Shown in pieces: positions 47,934-59,200 of a stretch of DNA of 64,000 bases. Source of the stretch: Bimuria novae-zelandiae CBS 107.79 (Eukaryota > Ascomycota > Dothideomycetes > Pleosporales > Didymosphaeriaceae); assembly GCA_010015655.1 (NCBI GenBank), contig ML976680.1, forward strand, positions 664,895 to 728,894, written 5' to 3'. Both the position numbers and the translations under genes were made by a program. Below the pieces are notes generated by a model. That model saw only the letters and a list, made by a program, of their open reading frames with translations. It was not told the origin of the DNA and ran no database searches. Each line of letters begins with the position of its first letter. Position 1 is the first letter of the stretch.

Positions 47934-48369
47934 CTAGCAGTCTTGTAAGCGAAGCTGGCAAAAAGGCTGGTACAGACTGACGGGTCGCATATGCTCTGCG
48001 TCATTCTCGCGGTTGTCTTCCCGTGCTTCCTTGACCATTTTGTCGATGCCCCTTTCTTTTAGGACTTTCTGAGATGGGTGAGCGAAATTCAGTGAAGTAA
48101 CATGGGTCGCCTACAGAAAGACATTTTTCATATTGCTTGAAGAGCGGTTCACATTCATCTGTAGTAGCGGCACCACGGAGGAATTCTGAAAGTGTCAACC
48201 GAACTGTTACCAGTCGGGCATAGAAGGAAGCAGTGTACTCTCGCTGTACCATTTTAGGAAGCAGTTGTCGTACCGCCTACAATGCATCAACACTTGTCCA
48301 CGTCTAGCGAAACCATTGTGACACGTACTCTTTCACTTCATTGCATTCGGGTGCCAGTGACGCTGACAT
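47934..48369 (-). CDS. MDM35: Mdm35/TRIAP1-type twin CX9C protein
   Basis: Four small exons (48369-48329, 48276-48239, 48185-48115, 48068-47934) with introns of 52, 53 and 46 bp give 94 residues, beginning MSASLAPECNEVKERYDNCF. After splicing both twin cysteine pairs appear: C9 and C19 in the first helix, C37 and C47 (ECEPLFKQYEKCL) in the second, followed by KVLKERGIDKMVKEARED. This is the Mdm35 family. Mdm35 lies in the mitochondrial intermembrane space, is oxidised by Mia40, and chaperones Ups1/Ups2 proteins that carry phosphatidic acid and phosphatidylserine between mitochondrial membranes. No single open frame shows more than a piece of it, so automatic prediction could miss it. Divergent from RRP6. 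Confidence 0.93.
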
Positions 48370-48603
48370 TGTTGATGGGGTAATTGGATAGAAGGAAGCC
48401 TGAAAGTAGGTGAAGGTGCAGACGAAGCCTTACCGTATTGATAGGCGCGCCAAGCCAAAAGTTCGCCATCCCGAATTCTTTCGAGTATCAATTTTGAGCA
48501 ACCAACTCTTACCTTTGACAAACAAGTACCCGCCAAAACGGCCACGCTGCACCGTCGACTCGCAGTCGCGAAATGGTATTCCACCGCCTGTAGAGGAACC
48601 ACC
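48370..48603. promoter_or_regulatory. Bidirectional MDM35/RRP6 promoter
   Basis: Only 234 bp separate the two divergent start codons, so promoters must overlap or be shared. No specific factor site assigned. Confidence 0.55.
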
Positions 48604-51129
48604 ATGGACTTCAAGGCAACCCAGGAGCAAATCACCAAAGCGCTCATCGCGACGACGCGCGCTGCGACGCGCATCAACAAGGCCGACGTCCCCTTCCAGC
48701 GCTCGCTGAACCCGGCAGCCGGCGGGGCGCTCGACAAGCAAAATGCCCGGCTTCTTCAACTCGCGCGGCGCCTTCTGGAGAATGCTGCAACGGGCGCGGA
48801 CGCTGTAGGTCCCGATCTACCCACCGTCGAAGCCCTCGACGAAGCCGACAAGTGGAGGGGATTTGTTGATGTCATCGACAGCTTGCTGGAGAAGGCCGAC
48901 ACCAGCCTGGACGAGTATTCGGGCGTTGTGAAGCGCATGAGCCCCGGTGCTGAACAGGTGCGTTCCCTGGAATGGATATTTTCTTTGTACTAACAGGCAT
49001 AGGCTACTGCTGCCGCTGCTGTGAAGCCTCGTCCCAATATCGCTGCTGCTCCGAGCAAATTCCTGCCAAAGCCGCAACTCCAGTTCGAAAATGTGCCCAA
49101 GAACAACGAGACGGGTGGTTTCCACCCGCTCCTCACGTCAAAACCGCACGCAAAAGTCCCCATGGAACAATGCCTGCAAACTTTCAAAGACAAACGAGGA
49201 CGCGAACAGTAAGGGATACCAGAGGATTCCTTTTCAATGCTAACAAGAACCAGGTACCCACATCCCTACCAGACCGAGATCGAGACGTACGAATACCCGA
49301 ATTCCATGTACCGGCGCATCGGACCGAAACCGTACAAACCGTTCGAGAGCACCACCGCGACCTTCGTGGACACCCCAGAGGCACTGGTGATGATGTTGGC
49401 AGAGCTCAAGACCGCGAAAGAGATCGCCGTGGATTTGGAGCATCACGACAATCGATCCTACATCGGCATGGTATCACTCATGCAAATCAGCACACGCGAC
49501 AAGGACTGGATTGTCGACACGCTGAAACCTTGGAGGCGACAATTGGAGTGCCTGAACGAAGTCTTTACAGATCCCGACATCATCAAGGTCCTCCACGGCG
49601 CCTACATGGACATAGTTTGGCTCCAGCGCGATCTCGGTCTCTATGTTGTCGGTCTTTTTGATACCTACCACGCTGCCCGCGCGCTCGGCTACCCTGGCGG
49701 GAGTCTCGCCTACCTTCTCGAAAGGTTCGTCAAGTTTCAGGCACAGAAACAGTACCAATTGGCGGATTGGCGAGTACGGCCCTTGTCTAAGGAATTGTTC
49801 GAATATGCGCGAGCCGATACACACTTCCTCCTATACATTTTTGATAATATGCGAAACGAGCTCGTTGAGAATTCCGATTTTTCGAAGCCTGAGACGAACA
49901 AGATGCAGGAAGTCTTGTCCAAATCCAAGGAGACGGCGTTACAACGGTACGAGCATCCGATATACGACCCGGATCTGGGATTCGGCTCTTCGGGCTGGTA
50001 CAGGCTTGTGTCCAGAACCCCGGTCCAGTTCACACCCCAGCAATTCGCCGTATTCAAGGCCGTCCACAAGTGGAGAGACGATGTGGCCCGGGAAGAGGAC
50101 GACAGTCCTATCTTCATCATGCCGAACCACGCCTTGTTCTCCATTGCTAGGGAGATGCCGAAGGACAAGGCAGCCTTGTTCACCGTCGTGATACACGTCT
50201 CTCCTATTCTGAAGAATCGTGCGGACGAGCTTGTGAAAATCGTTCAGAATGCGAAGGCCTCAGGCCTGAACGGACCTGATCTCTATGCAACGCTGCAGAG
50301 GATCGAGAACATCAGGGAGGCAGAGCGAGCAAGTCGATATGGAACGGCACCCGTACCACTCACCGTTGCGCCTTCAGCCCCTTCAGCGCCTGCAGTAGTC
50401 GTACAGCAATCCGCTGCGCCCATGAGCCTCGATACATCAGCCCTCCGCGCAAACGCCTCTCAATTCTGGGGTGGTCTAGTACCCCAAAAAGATCCGTCCC
50501 CACAACCCAACACCTCCCTGCCGGACATCTCCTTCGCGCTTCCCCTCCCACCCCTGACCGCAGACGTATTCGCAGACCCCGCCGCCGACACCTCACCCGC
50601 AATCCCCGTCCGCGAGCCCCCCAAGTTCATCGCAAAAGAAGACCGCCCCGCCGAGGACGCCCGCACCGACATCTTCGTCGTCAAGCACCTCGGCGGCAGC
50701 CGAAAGCGCAAAGCCGCCGATGCCCTCGCCTCTCCATCGACCTCAACGCCCACCTCGAAATCAGCAGACCCCATGCTTGACGACGAAATCATGCTCGAGG
50801 AAGACGAGGAAACCGCTCGCAGCCGCGAAAAGGCAGAGCGCAAAGAAGCCCGCCGAGCAGAGAAAGAAGCCCGTCGCGCCGAGAAGCGCGCCGCCAAAGA
50901 CGCAGCGGAGAACGCTGACGACGATGAACCGGCCTTCGACTACGCGAGTGCACCCACCGTGCTGCACGCGAATACTCCAGGTGCGGATAAAAAGAAGGAT
51001 AGAAAGGGGAAGAAGGGTAAGAAGAAGCCGGCGAATTTCAATCCGTATGCCAAGCTCGCAGATGTGCCCAAGGGGCTGCCGCCGAAGCAGAGGGAGAAGG
51101 CTGGGAGGAGCAAGACTTTTGAGTCGTGA
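48604..51129 (+). CDS. RRP6: Nuclear exosome 3'-5' exonuclease Rrp6
   Basis: Three exons (48604-48957, 49003-49208, 49254-51129) encode 811 residues; both introns are only 45 bp. The N-terminus is a PMC2NT domain. The DEDD-Y exonuclease follows: AVDLEHH (D247, E249), a second acidic site in HGAYMDIVWLQRDLG, and YARADTHF carrying the Tyr and last Asp. An HRDC domain comes next (AVFKAVHKWRDDVAREEDDS). The C-terminal third is Pro/Ala-rich, then highly charged with many Lys/Arg, ending KKPANFNPYAKL. Rrp6 joins the nuclear exosome with Rrp47 and trims or degrades rRNA, snoRNA and cryptic transcripts. All catalytic residues are present. Confidence 0.94.
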
Positions 51130-51673
51130 GGGGTGGATGGGATGGGTGAGAGGGGTATTCTTGTGATGATGGGCTGTGAGAGGCCTGTCTGTACATAGTT
51201 TCGATGATACCTTGCTAGACCCTATGACATGAATTACGTTTTTGGACCAGGCTGGAAAGAGGCTTGGGGTCGTCAGTTTTGGCCATTGCTGTGAACGTTG
51301 TGTCGCGGTGCACGTAATCTGTTCAGGTCGTTGGTGACAACGAAAGAAGGTTGTAAATCACGGTGGCGTGGTGCTGCGATGGTCTCATGCAGAAAACTAC
51401 TAGCATACAGCACGTGCAAGTTGTTTGAATTCGAAGTCATTGATTTTCCTATTCCATGCTTTCTGTGCATGTACTCGTAACGCTAAACGCCGCAGCTAGG
51501 GATGTTATGCTAGTACTAAGGCCGAGCCTGCCGTATCTCAATCCCGATGATGACCTATCCGTTAACGCCTGAAAGAAACTGCCTGTGCTTTAATCCATGA
51601 TATCCCGTCACCTTAGCCCGAAAAAAAAATCCGTACTGCAGTTTGCAGCAGCGTATCGAGAATCGACTCCCAC
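51130..51673. other. Convergent 3' region, no gene
   Basis: 544 bp between the ends of RRP6 and the PARG-like gene. Short open frames without similarity to any known protein; probably 3' untranslated sequence of both genes. Confidence 0.5.
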
Positions 51674-53304
51674 TTAGACAAACTCGCTGTCCAAGATCTT
51701 GAAGAAAGTTCTAAATCGGGGGACACGAAGTCAGCACAAAGCAGAACAATCAAGCGAAGCAGCGCTACGTACTCAAAAATGCCACTACCCTGGGTGCCCT
51801 TTTTCTCCTCGTCCCTGTCCTCCCAATCGTCGTTGACCGCGAAGATGATTTCCTCCCACCAACCGCCTTGGAACTCGGCTTTGTTGAATACGCATAAAAA
51901 CGCCGTCGCCACACCCTTGGCCGGATTCTTAGCTTTGCCGCAGCCCAGAGCGGCCATTATGAGCTTGGTGTGACCCTGATGGACGGAAATGCGCAGGAAG
52001 GTCCGGATCTTCTGTTCCATGGCTTCGTAGTCGGCTGGGTTCGCGTACGAGCCGTCTTCGGTGATAGGAGGATCGCGGTCGGCGGCGATGCTGAGGATGG
52101 AGAACACTTTGAACTCGTCCGGAGTGAAGACGCCGTACTTGAGGCGAGGGTCTGGGTGGGTTAACGTGGGTTGTGTAGGTCTGCATCACGGTGTGTATTG
52201 ATGCCCTTGTTTTACAGGAATGTTTTTTTTTTGCTCCACTCATTGTGGAACTGGACACGGCTTACTAAGGGTCATGGCAAGTGGATGGTCTGGGAGTTTA
52301 GTTTCAATGACCTCGGGAGGGAAGACGTATCGGTGTGCGTCCTTGAATGCACCGCGGATCATGAAAACCTTGGGGGAGTAGACTAGAGAAAGTCAGTGAG
52401 TACGTTCTGATGGGTAGCATGAACTGTGACCCTGCTGGAAACAGCAATGTCTGGAGTGATTAAACATTCGAGAATGAGCTAGGGTCGTTACGAAAAAATG
52501 ATCCTGCGAACTTTCATGAAACAAGCACTTTACCCTTATGATTACTTACTGGCAGTGAGTCCTTTAAGCGGGTAGTACTTCGGGTGCAGTGAACAGGATA
52601 GAGAGGTGCGATAGAAGAGCTCTTCTTCCTGGCCGATGTTGCCGATGCGCCAATCGCCACCCGGGCTCGTGGCGTTCGCGCAATTGAGGATGAGAAGGGG
52701 TTTTTCCGGAGGAACATGAGAATCAAGGTTCTCGTTCGTACTGATGCTGGCCCTCATGGTGCTGTCCTTCCTCAGAGAGGCGGCGGCTTGGTCCTTGTCC
52801 ACTTGAGTGAACCGCTGGGCAATATCCTGATCACCTTCGAATTGCTCTCTAACGGTAGTGACTGATTTGCCAGCGCCACAATGGAACCCGAGAGCGGTCT
52901 CCTAGGCACACACACAATGTGAGCTAATGTACTGGAGATGATTGCCGCAGTGGGCCAGGAGGACATATTGGCCTACGATGGTGTCCTGTAAGATCTGTGT
53001 GAGCTCGTAGGTGTACCACTAGCTTGGGGCTACATACCCCGTGAATTACGAGAATTCTCGCGCCAGTTCTGCCAGATGAGTGCTTGAATTTCGGACAGTT
53101 CTCAGCCTTCAACGGCTTCACGTCACCAAACTCGGGGTCGTTTGCGTCATAGACAATGGCTTCTACGGTCTCCCTCTCGAGGCCAGGATGTTGATGAAGA
53201 ATCTTCTCAAAGATCTCTCCATTCTCCTTGGCCCTCTGCATGAGCTTCTCTTTCCGCGTTAGGTTGATGATGTTGCCCCCAGCGTCCCAAGCGGGGGTGG
53301 CCAT
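51674..53304 (-). CDS. PARG-like ADP-ribose hydrolase (TIGR02452 type)
   Basis: I join six exons: 53304-53038, 52985-52977, 52901-52550, 52382-52266, 52151-51773, 51710-51674, giving 386 residues. The core is the microbial-type poly(ADP-ribose) glycohydrolase fold: LLILNCANATSPGGDWRIG then QEEELFYRTSL, YSPKVFMIRGAF, FSILSIAADRDPP, and a last helix with LIMAALGCGKAKNPAKGVAT. The GGG-X6-8-QEE active signature reads GGD-X7-QEE here, so the glutamates are kept but the third glycine is Asp. Such enzymes remove ADP-ribose chains from proteins. The 9-nt exon (DTI) and the stretch after it (about residues 93-125) are the least certain part of the model; the 3' half is well supported by frames and splice sites. 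Start at the ATG opening MATPAWDAGGNIINLTRKEK. Confidence 0.75.
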
Positions 53305-53955
53305 GATGTTGACTTGGTGTAGTTGATTTCTGGTGCTGTGGAGTACGATATTTGATTTCAAAAGCGTTGATAATTGAGTGGGTGAAAAGGGAGAGGTAGT
53401 CGCGGAAAAGGGAAGTAAACAAAGTGGGAGACTCACTGTTCGTGGCTACCATGGGAGAGACGTGTCATTACCTCCGTCATCCCGCGTACGAGGCAATCGC
53501 ACCCTGCGACGAAGAAGGCACGATGAAGACAGCACAGCACGCATGTACCGTATGTTTCATGCCTGCCTGCCGTTGCAGCGAAGTGTCGTTTCCTCGCCAT
53601 CCAGCTTCCAGGCAGTCGCGCCCTGCGAAGAAGAAGTCACCATCAACACCTCACAAAGCCTATGCAGCCGATGTTCCTTCCCGATGCCTCTGGAATATTT
53701 TTGAACGGCTAATACCCAAGGGCCCCGGGTGCATCGGAGCATTTCGGTCTTCAAAGGCGGAGGTACCCTACATACATGCAGGGCCAACAGCCTTACGCGC
53801 CTCGGCTGCATGCCCCACATAGCTCGCTAGGCGATCGCTCGAAATGGGCGCGACGATGCGGCCACTTGCCCATCAACAAACACACTTTCACCTCACACAC
53901 CAACACCTACTATGCGATTTGAACGCATCGTCTCCATGTAATCGCCATCTGCAGA
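53305..53955. promoter_or_regulatory. Divergent intergenic region with degenerate duplication
   Basis: 651 bp between two divergent start codons. It holds two related copies of about 105 bp (53462-53567 and 53583-53687) sharing, for example, CCCTGCGA.GAAGAAG and about 70% identity overall. Plus-strand frames exist but the two copies are in different frames. It should also contain both promoters. Confidence 0.6.
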
Positions 53956-54861
53956 ATGCCTCCCACGACGCTCTCCGCCTTCAACCCTGCGCACCCTTCG
54001 CCAAAGCGCAAGCGCGACCAGCCGTCCATCCCGCTTCTGAACACCGCTCTGCGACCCGCCTCGACTCCACCCGCCGGCAGCCCCACGCTCAGCGGCAGTG
54101 ACAGTCCCCGGAATGCCGTCGCCGACCAGCTGCGGAGCATGAGCTTGACCAGTTTTGCCGCGATTCCCTTGAATCCACTCTCACCAACCGATGACACAGC
54201 GCACAAGAAGCCGAAACTGGAGGTGGGGAGGGTGGATAGCGGCGTATCGCTGGCCGAACATTTTAAAGGACCAAAAACCAAGAGAGTCGAGATTGTGGAT
54301 ACCGAGGACACGAATGCCACTAGAACGTTGAAGTTCGACTCGAAAGACGAGGTGTCGGAAACGTCTCAGGCCTACACACAACCCCGCATCCTCTCGAACA
54401 TTGCTGCATTTGCGAAGCCCACCGCTTTCGTTTCGTCACCCATCAGTGCACCGTTACACAGAACCAAGGCATCAAACCAGAGCGCGTCGGCAAAAGGCAC
54501 AACGTCGCAACCCCGCCCACGAAGGAAGTCACCGTCGCCCCCGCCTTCCGCGCTCACGTGGCAAGATAGCGAAATTACTGGTCACCTTGCCGACCCCGCC
54601 AAGGACCCCGACGACGACGGCACCGGTCTGAACGGCATTGGATTTAGACCGACTCCAGCCATAGCATATGTTCGAGCCCAGAAAAGAAGGCAGCAGATTC
54701 TAGACTGGAAGACGCGGGAGGCCAGAGATGCTCGGGCAAAGAGATCTGAGAGGCGCAGACGAGGTGTCGGAGGGAGATCATCGAGAGAGCCGACCATAGA
54801 GAGGGAAATTCCTCCGAGCACGAATTTTGAGAGCCGGCGAACCGTGAAGTTTGCTGTGTGA
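53956..54861 (+). CDS. Unrecognised basic, Ser/Pro-rich protein
   Basis: A single exon encodes 301 residues from an ATG in reasonable context. I do not recognise the family. The N-terminal two thirds are low-complexity, Ser/Pro/Thr-rich and probably disordered, with nuclear-localisation-like clusters (PSPKRKRDQP, HKKPKLEV, RPRRKSPSP). The C-terminal 100 residues look folded and more constrained: LTWQDSEITGHLADP, then DDDGTGLNGIGFRPTPAIAY and a long basic helix (VRAQKRRQQILDWKTREARD, RAKRSERRRR). A nuclear or chromatin-associated role is possible but is only an inference from composition. Convergent with COX20, 340 bp apart. Confidence 0.75.
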   Translation: MPPTTLSAFNPAHPSPKRKRDQPSIPLLNTALRPASTPPAGSPTLSGSDSPRNAVADQLRSMSLTSFAAIPLNPLSPTDDTAHKKPKLEVGRVDSGVSLAEHFKGPKTKRVEIVDTEDTNATRTLKFDSKDEVSETSQAYTQPRILSNIAAFAKPTAFVSSPISAPLHRTKASNQSASAKGTTSQPRPRRKSPSPPPSALTWQDSEITGHLADPAKDPDDDGTGLNGIGFRPTPAIAYVRAQKRRQQILDWKTREARDARAKRSERRRRGVGGRSSREPTIEREIPPSTNFESRRTVKFAV

Positions 54862-55201
54862 CTTAGGGTTGATGCTGGTAATGTTTATTCTGAAGGAGGG
54901 TTTGGCTTTACGATGTCACGATACTGTTATGATATACGAATGGTGGGTGGCGTTTTGGGTATGCGCACATCGGTTTCTCGTGGAATAGGCGCACCAGGGT
55001 CGCTTCGGGTTTTGTGCGCTCTCGAGGTCGTCTTCATGACAGCACATGGTCGAATTGGCATTCGTGACACGGGTTTGGTGACGGGTCACGCCCTGCTCGA
55101 ACCCAGCGCATGCGGTTTCCCCAGTCGTTCCAATAGTGGTACATCTTTTTTACATTCCTGTACATAGGGTTCTCTGCCCCAATCATACCACACTCCCCTG
55201 A
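54862..55201. other. Convergent 3' region, no gene
   Basis: 340 bp of presumed 3' untranslated sequence of the two convergent genes. A short plus-strand frame (54913-55167) has no recognisable similarity. Confidence 0.5.
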
Positions 55202-55794
55202 CTACCAGAACCGCACATTCTTATCGATCCAGTAGCCCCATGACTTCTTCCGCTGTTCCTCTATCCGCCGTGCTTCTTCTTGCTTTTCCTGTTCCTCGTG
55301 TGCTCTTCTCCGTGCCTCTTTCCTCGCTTCAATTGTCGCGCGTTTCTTCTCCATCAGCTCCTGCGCCTGCTTCATCCCGTCCTTCTCCTTCCTTCGATAA
55401 TATTGGCATACTTGGTAATGCACGCATCCAGTCACGCACCAAGCCGCTACCGCATAATTCGACGACGTTATAACCGGCCCTAGCCTTATGTTAGCCGATG
55501 CCTTTGCTGCACCCACAGCAGTCATTCGACCGTTAACATACTCCTCAATATAGCTCCCACCATATATCCCGCGAACCCAGAGCTTATGGCAGTCAATTGG
55601 CTGTCGCGTACGCACGGTCGCTGGTAGAAGTGGAGATAATAGTCTGCGGGGAGATTTCGGACGACGTCGACGTAGGAGACACCGTCATCGACGCGCTCGC
55701 CGCCTGCGGTGTGGGCAGTACCGCCGGGTATGATGTTTGCAGGGGCGCGAGGAGGCGCCGGGGTCCCATTGGTCTCCCGTGTGTCGTCGGCCAT
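55202..55794 (-). CDS. COX20: Cytochrome c oxidase assembly factor Cox20
   Basis: Two exons (55794-55542 and 55479-55202) around a 62-bp intron encode 176 residues. Start taken at MADDTRETNG; a 5' in-frame extension exists but adds nothing recognisable. The core is FYQRPCVRDSQLTAISSGFA, a first membrane helix, then ILRRPVITSSNYAVAAWCVT and a second helix, as in the Cox20/FAM36A family. A charged Lys/Glu/Arg-rich coiled coil forms the C-terminus (RRKEKDGMKQAQELMEKKRA onward). Cox20 sits in the inner mitochondrial membrane and chaperones newly made Cox2 during copper insertion. The splice acceptor used is the second of two nearby AGs; the first would shift the frame into a stop. Confidence 0.9.
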
Positions 55795-56261
55795 TGTGGT
55801 GGTGTGAATGATCTCAGCCGGATGCGGAGTGGTTGTAGCCCCTTCCCTTAATTTCACAGGTTCTTCCTCTGTTACCTAGCACAAAATGGTCGGCGAAGCG
55901 GCGTATGGGGGTGTACAAAGGAAGATTGTGGAGTCGATAAGGTTTCCCGCGCTGCGGTTCGATGGCGTGTAGACTGGCATCATTCACTTTTTCGGCAGCT
56001 AAAGCGCCTTGGCGTGATCGGACCCACATCAATTAAGCAGTGAACGCGCTTCACACGCGAGACGCGTAACCGACGCGCTTGTTGCCATTTGCAGCACCAC
56101 GCTTCCAGCTGCGCACCACCACCTACAGTACACCCTTATTGCCTCTGTTTTCAACGCCACCGCTGCGCATGCCACCTTTTTTTTCACTTCAATTCTTTAA
56201 GTGATACCCTGAAGGACCTCGCTTCCGCTCTAATACACTTCACCTCCCGCACACATCAACA
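55795..56261. promoter_or_regulatory. Divergent COX20/POL2 intergenic region
   Basis: 467 bp between divergent start codons, containing both promoters. CACGCGAGACGCGTAACC at about 56053-56070 contains ACGCGT, matching the MluI cell-cycle box of yeast replication genes; a role here is only suggested by the motif and by POL2 being a replication gene. Confidence 0.4.
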
Positions 56262-59200
56262 ATGGCGCCGCGACGGTCAGGACAGCCCTTCCGCCGCGTG
56301 GGCAAAGGCGGAAATGCCTCCTACGGCCCCCGGAAACCGAAGACAGTCGAAGCGTCTTCGCTGCGAAGCACAGAAGCGACCTCCCAGAACGAGAAGCTCG
56401 AGGCCACACGCCTCGCGAACCGCATCGACGAGGCCATGGGCTTTCCCCGCTACGAATCCGGCAAGAAGCGCATAGGATGGCTATGCAACATGCACTCGAC
56501 CACAATCGAAGACGAGAACGTGCCAGGCGGGAGAGCGGGCGTCGACTACTACTTCATCGGCGAGGACGGTGACACGTTCAAAGCGACGCTGGAGTACGAC
56601 CCGTATTTCCTGGTTGCTGTACGGAAGGGGCGAGAGCCAGAGGTGGAGGAATGGTGCAGAAGAGGCTTTGAGGGTCTGGTAAAGAGCATGAAGAGGGTCG
56701 AGAAGGAAGACCTCTCCATGCCTAACCATCTTACGGGATATAGACGGACATTCTTGCAGCTGAACTTCGCGAATGTGAACGACTTATTGGCTGTGAGGAA
56801 GGTCATGGGCCCGATTGTGGAGAAGAACAAGAAGAATGTTAACGCGATGGATACGTATGCCGAGGTGGCTAGGTTAGTCTTTCAGAGCAGATTCTGACAG
56901 GGATGAAGAGCTAACTCTTGCAGTACGAACGCTGGCTTTGACATCTTTGATGACGATTACGATTACGATAGACGGCCTACTGCGACGATTGATGCGAGCG
57001 ATTTCATTCTAGATATCCGGGAATACGACGTTCCCTACCATGTACGAGTTGCCATTGACAAAGATGTACGGATCGGGAAGTGGTACACGGTCGAGGCGAA
57101 GCACGGCGTAATATCGTTAAAGTGTATAGAAGACCGTTTGAAGATGGCAGATCCGGTTGTCATGGCCTACGATATCGAAACGACGAAGCTCCCGCTTAAA
57201 TTCCCCGACGCCATTATTGACCAGATCATGATGATTTCGTACATGATCGATGGTCAGGGTTTTCTGATTACCAACCGAGAGATAGTTTCGGAAGACATCC
57301 AAGACTTCGAGTACACGCCCAAGCCCGAATATCAAGGTCCGTTTATGATCTTCAACGAGCCGGACGAGAAGGCACTCATAGAGCGGTTTTTCGAGCACAT
57401 AAAGGAAGCTAAGCCGACGGTCATGGTCACGTATAACGGTGACTTTTTCGATTGGCCGTTCGTCGAGGCTCGGGCGAGCGTGCTTGGTATTGATATGTAC
57501 CAGGAGATTGGGTTCCGAAAAAATAGCGAAGACATCTATCAGTGCAACTACTGTGCGCATATGGATGCCTTCTCTTGGGTCAATCGAGATAGTTACCTTC
57601 CTCAGGGTAGTCGTGGTCTCAAAGCCGTCACGGTCGCCAAGCTAGGTTATGATCCAGATGAGTTGGATCCCGAGCTGATGACACCGTACGCCAGCGAGCG
57701 ACCCCAGACGCTAGCCGAATATTCCGTGTCCGATGCAGTGGCCACCTACTACCTGTACATGAAATATGTGCATCCATTTATCTTCGCTCTGTGTACGATC
57801 CTTCCCCTCGGGCCCGACGACACGCTACGAAAGGGTACTGGTACACTGTGCGAGATGCTGCTGATGGTGCAGGCGTATCAGAAGGGTATTGTCCTTCCGA
57901 ACAAGCACCAGGCGCCGAAGGAGGCCTTCTGGGAAGGCCATCTGCTGGAATCTGAGACCTACGTAGGAGGCCACGTCGAGAGTATCGAAGCCGGTGTCTT
58001 CCGCAGCGATATCCCGTACGACTTTGCAGTGGATCCGAAAGCCATTGATGAGCTCCTCGGTGACCTGGACGCGGCACTCAAATTCAGTATCGAGGTCGAA
58101 GAGAAGAAGAAGGTGGAGGACGTGACCAATTACGACGAGGTCAAGGCTCAGATCACGGAAAAGCTGTTGCAACTGAAGAACACGCCGAACCGGCATGAGA
58201 GGCCACTCATCTACCATTTGGACGTTGCATCTATGTACCCGAACATCATGACAACGAATCGTTTGCAACCCGATTCTATGATTAAGGAATCTGACTGCGC
58301 AGCGTGCGACTTCAATCGTCCAGGAAAGACGTGTGATCGAAGAATGCCATGGGCTTGGAGAGGAGAGTATCTGCCGGCCAAGCGCGACGAGTACAACATG
58401 GTCCGGAACGCGCTAGAAAACGAGAAGTTCCCTGGTCGTTTTCCGAACTCACCCTCGCGCACTTTCCAGGACCTTCCGCAGGAGGAGCAAGCCAACCTGG
58501 TCAAGAAGCGCTTGCAAGAGTACAGCAAGAAGATCTACCACAAGATTCACGAGTCGACGACTATTGAGCGAGAAGCCATCATCTGTCAGCGCGAGAATCC
58601 CTTCTATATCAACACTGTTCGCGACTTCCGTGATCGACGATATGACTACAAGGGAAAGCAGAAAGTATGGAAGGGCAAGACCGAAGCTCTGAAGTCTGCC
58701 GGTGCCCCATCTGCGGAGATTGATGACGCTAAGAAGATGATCGTCCTGTACGACTCGATGCAGCTGGCCCATAAGGTCATCTTGAACAGTTTTTACGGCT
58801 ACGTCATGCGGAAGGGCTCACGGTGGTACTCACTAGAAATGGCAGGTGTCACTTGTCTGACTGGTGCCCGGATTATCCAGTTGGCCCGCCAGCTCGTGGA
58901 GCGCATCGGTCGACCGCTTGAGTTGGACACCGATGGTATTTGGTGCATTCTACCTGCCACATTCCCGGAGAACTTCGCCTTCAAGCTGAACAATGGCAAG
59001 AAGCTCGCCATCTCGTACCCTTGCGTTATGTTGAACCATCTTGTTCACAGGAAGTTCACCAACCATCAATACGAGACGCTAGTCGATGAAGAGACGTTCC
59101 GTTATGAGAAGCACAGCGACAACTCTATCTTTTTCGAAGTCGACGGCCCTTACAAGGCCATGATCCTGCCAACATCCAAAGAAGAGGACAAGAACCTGAA

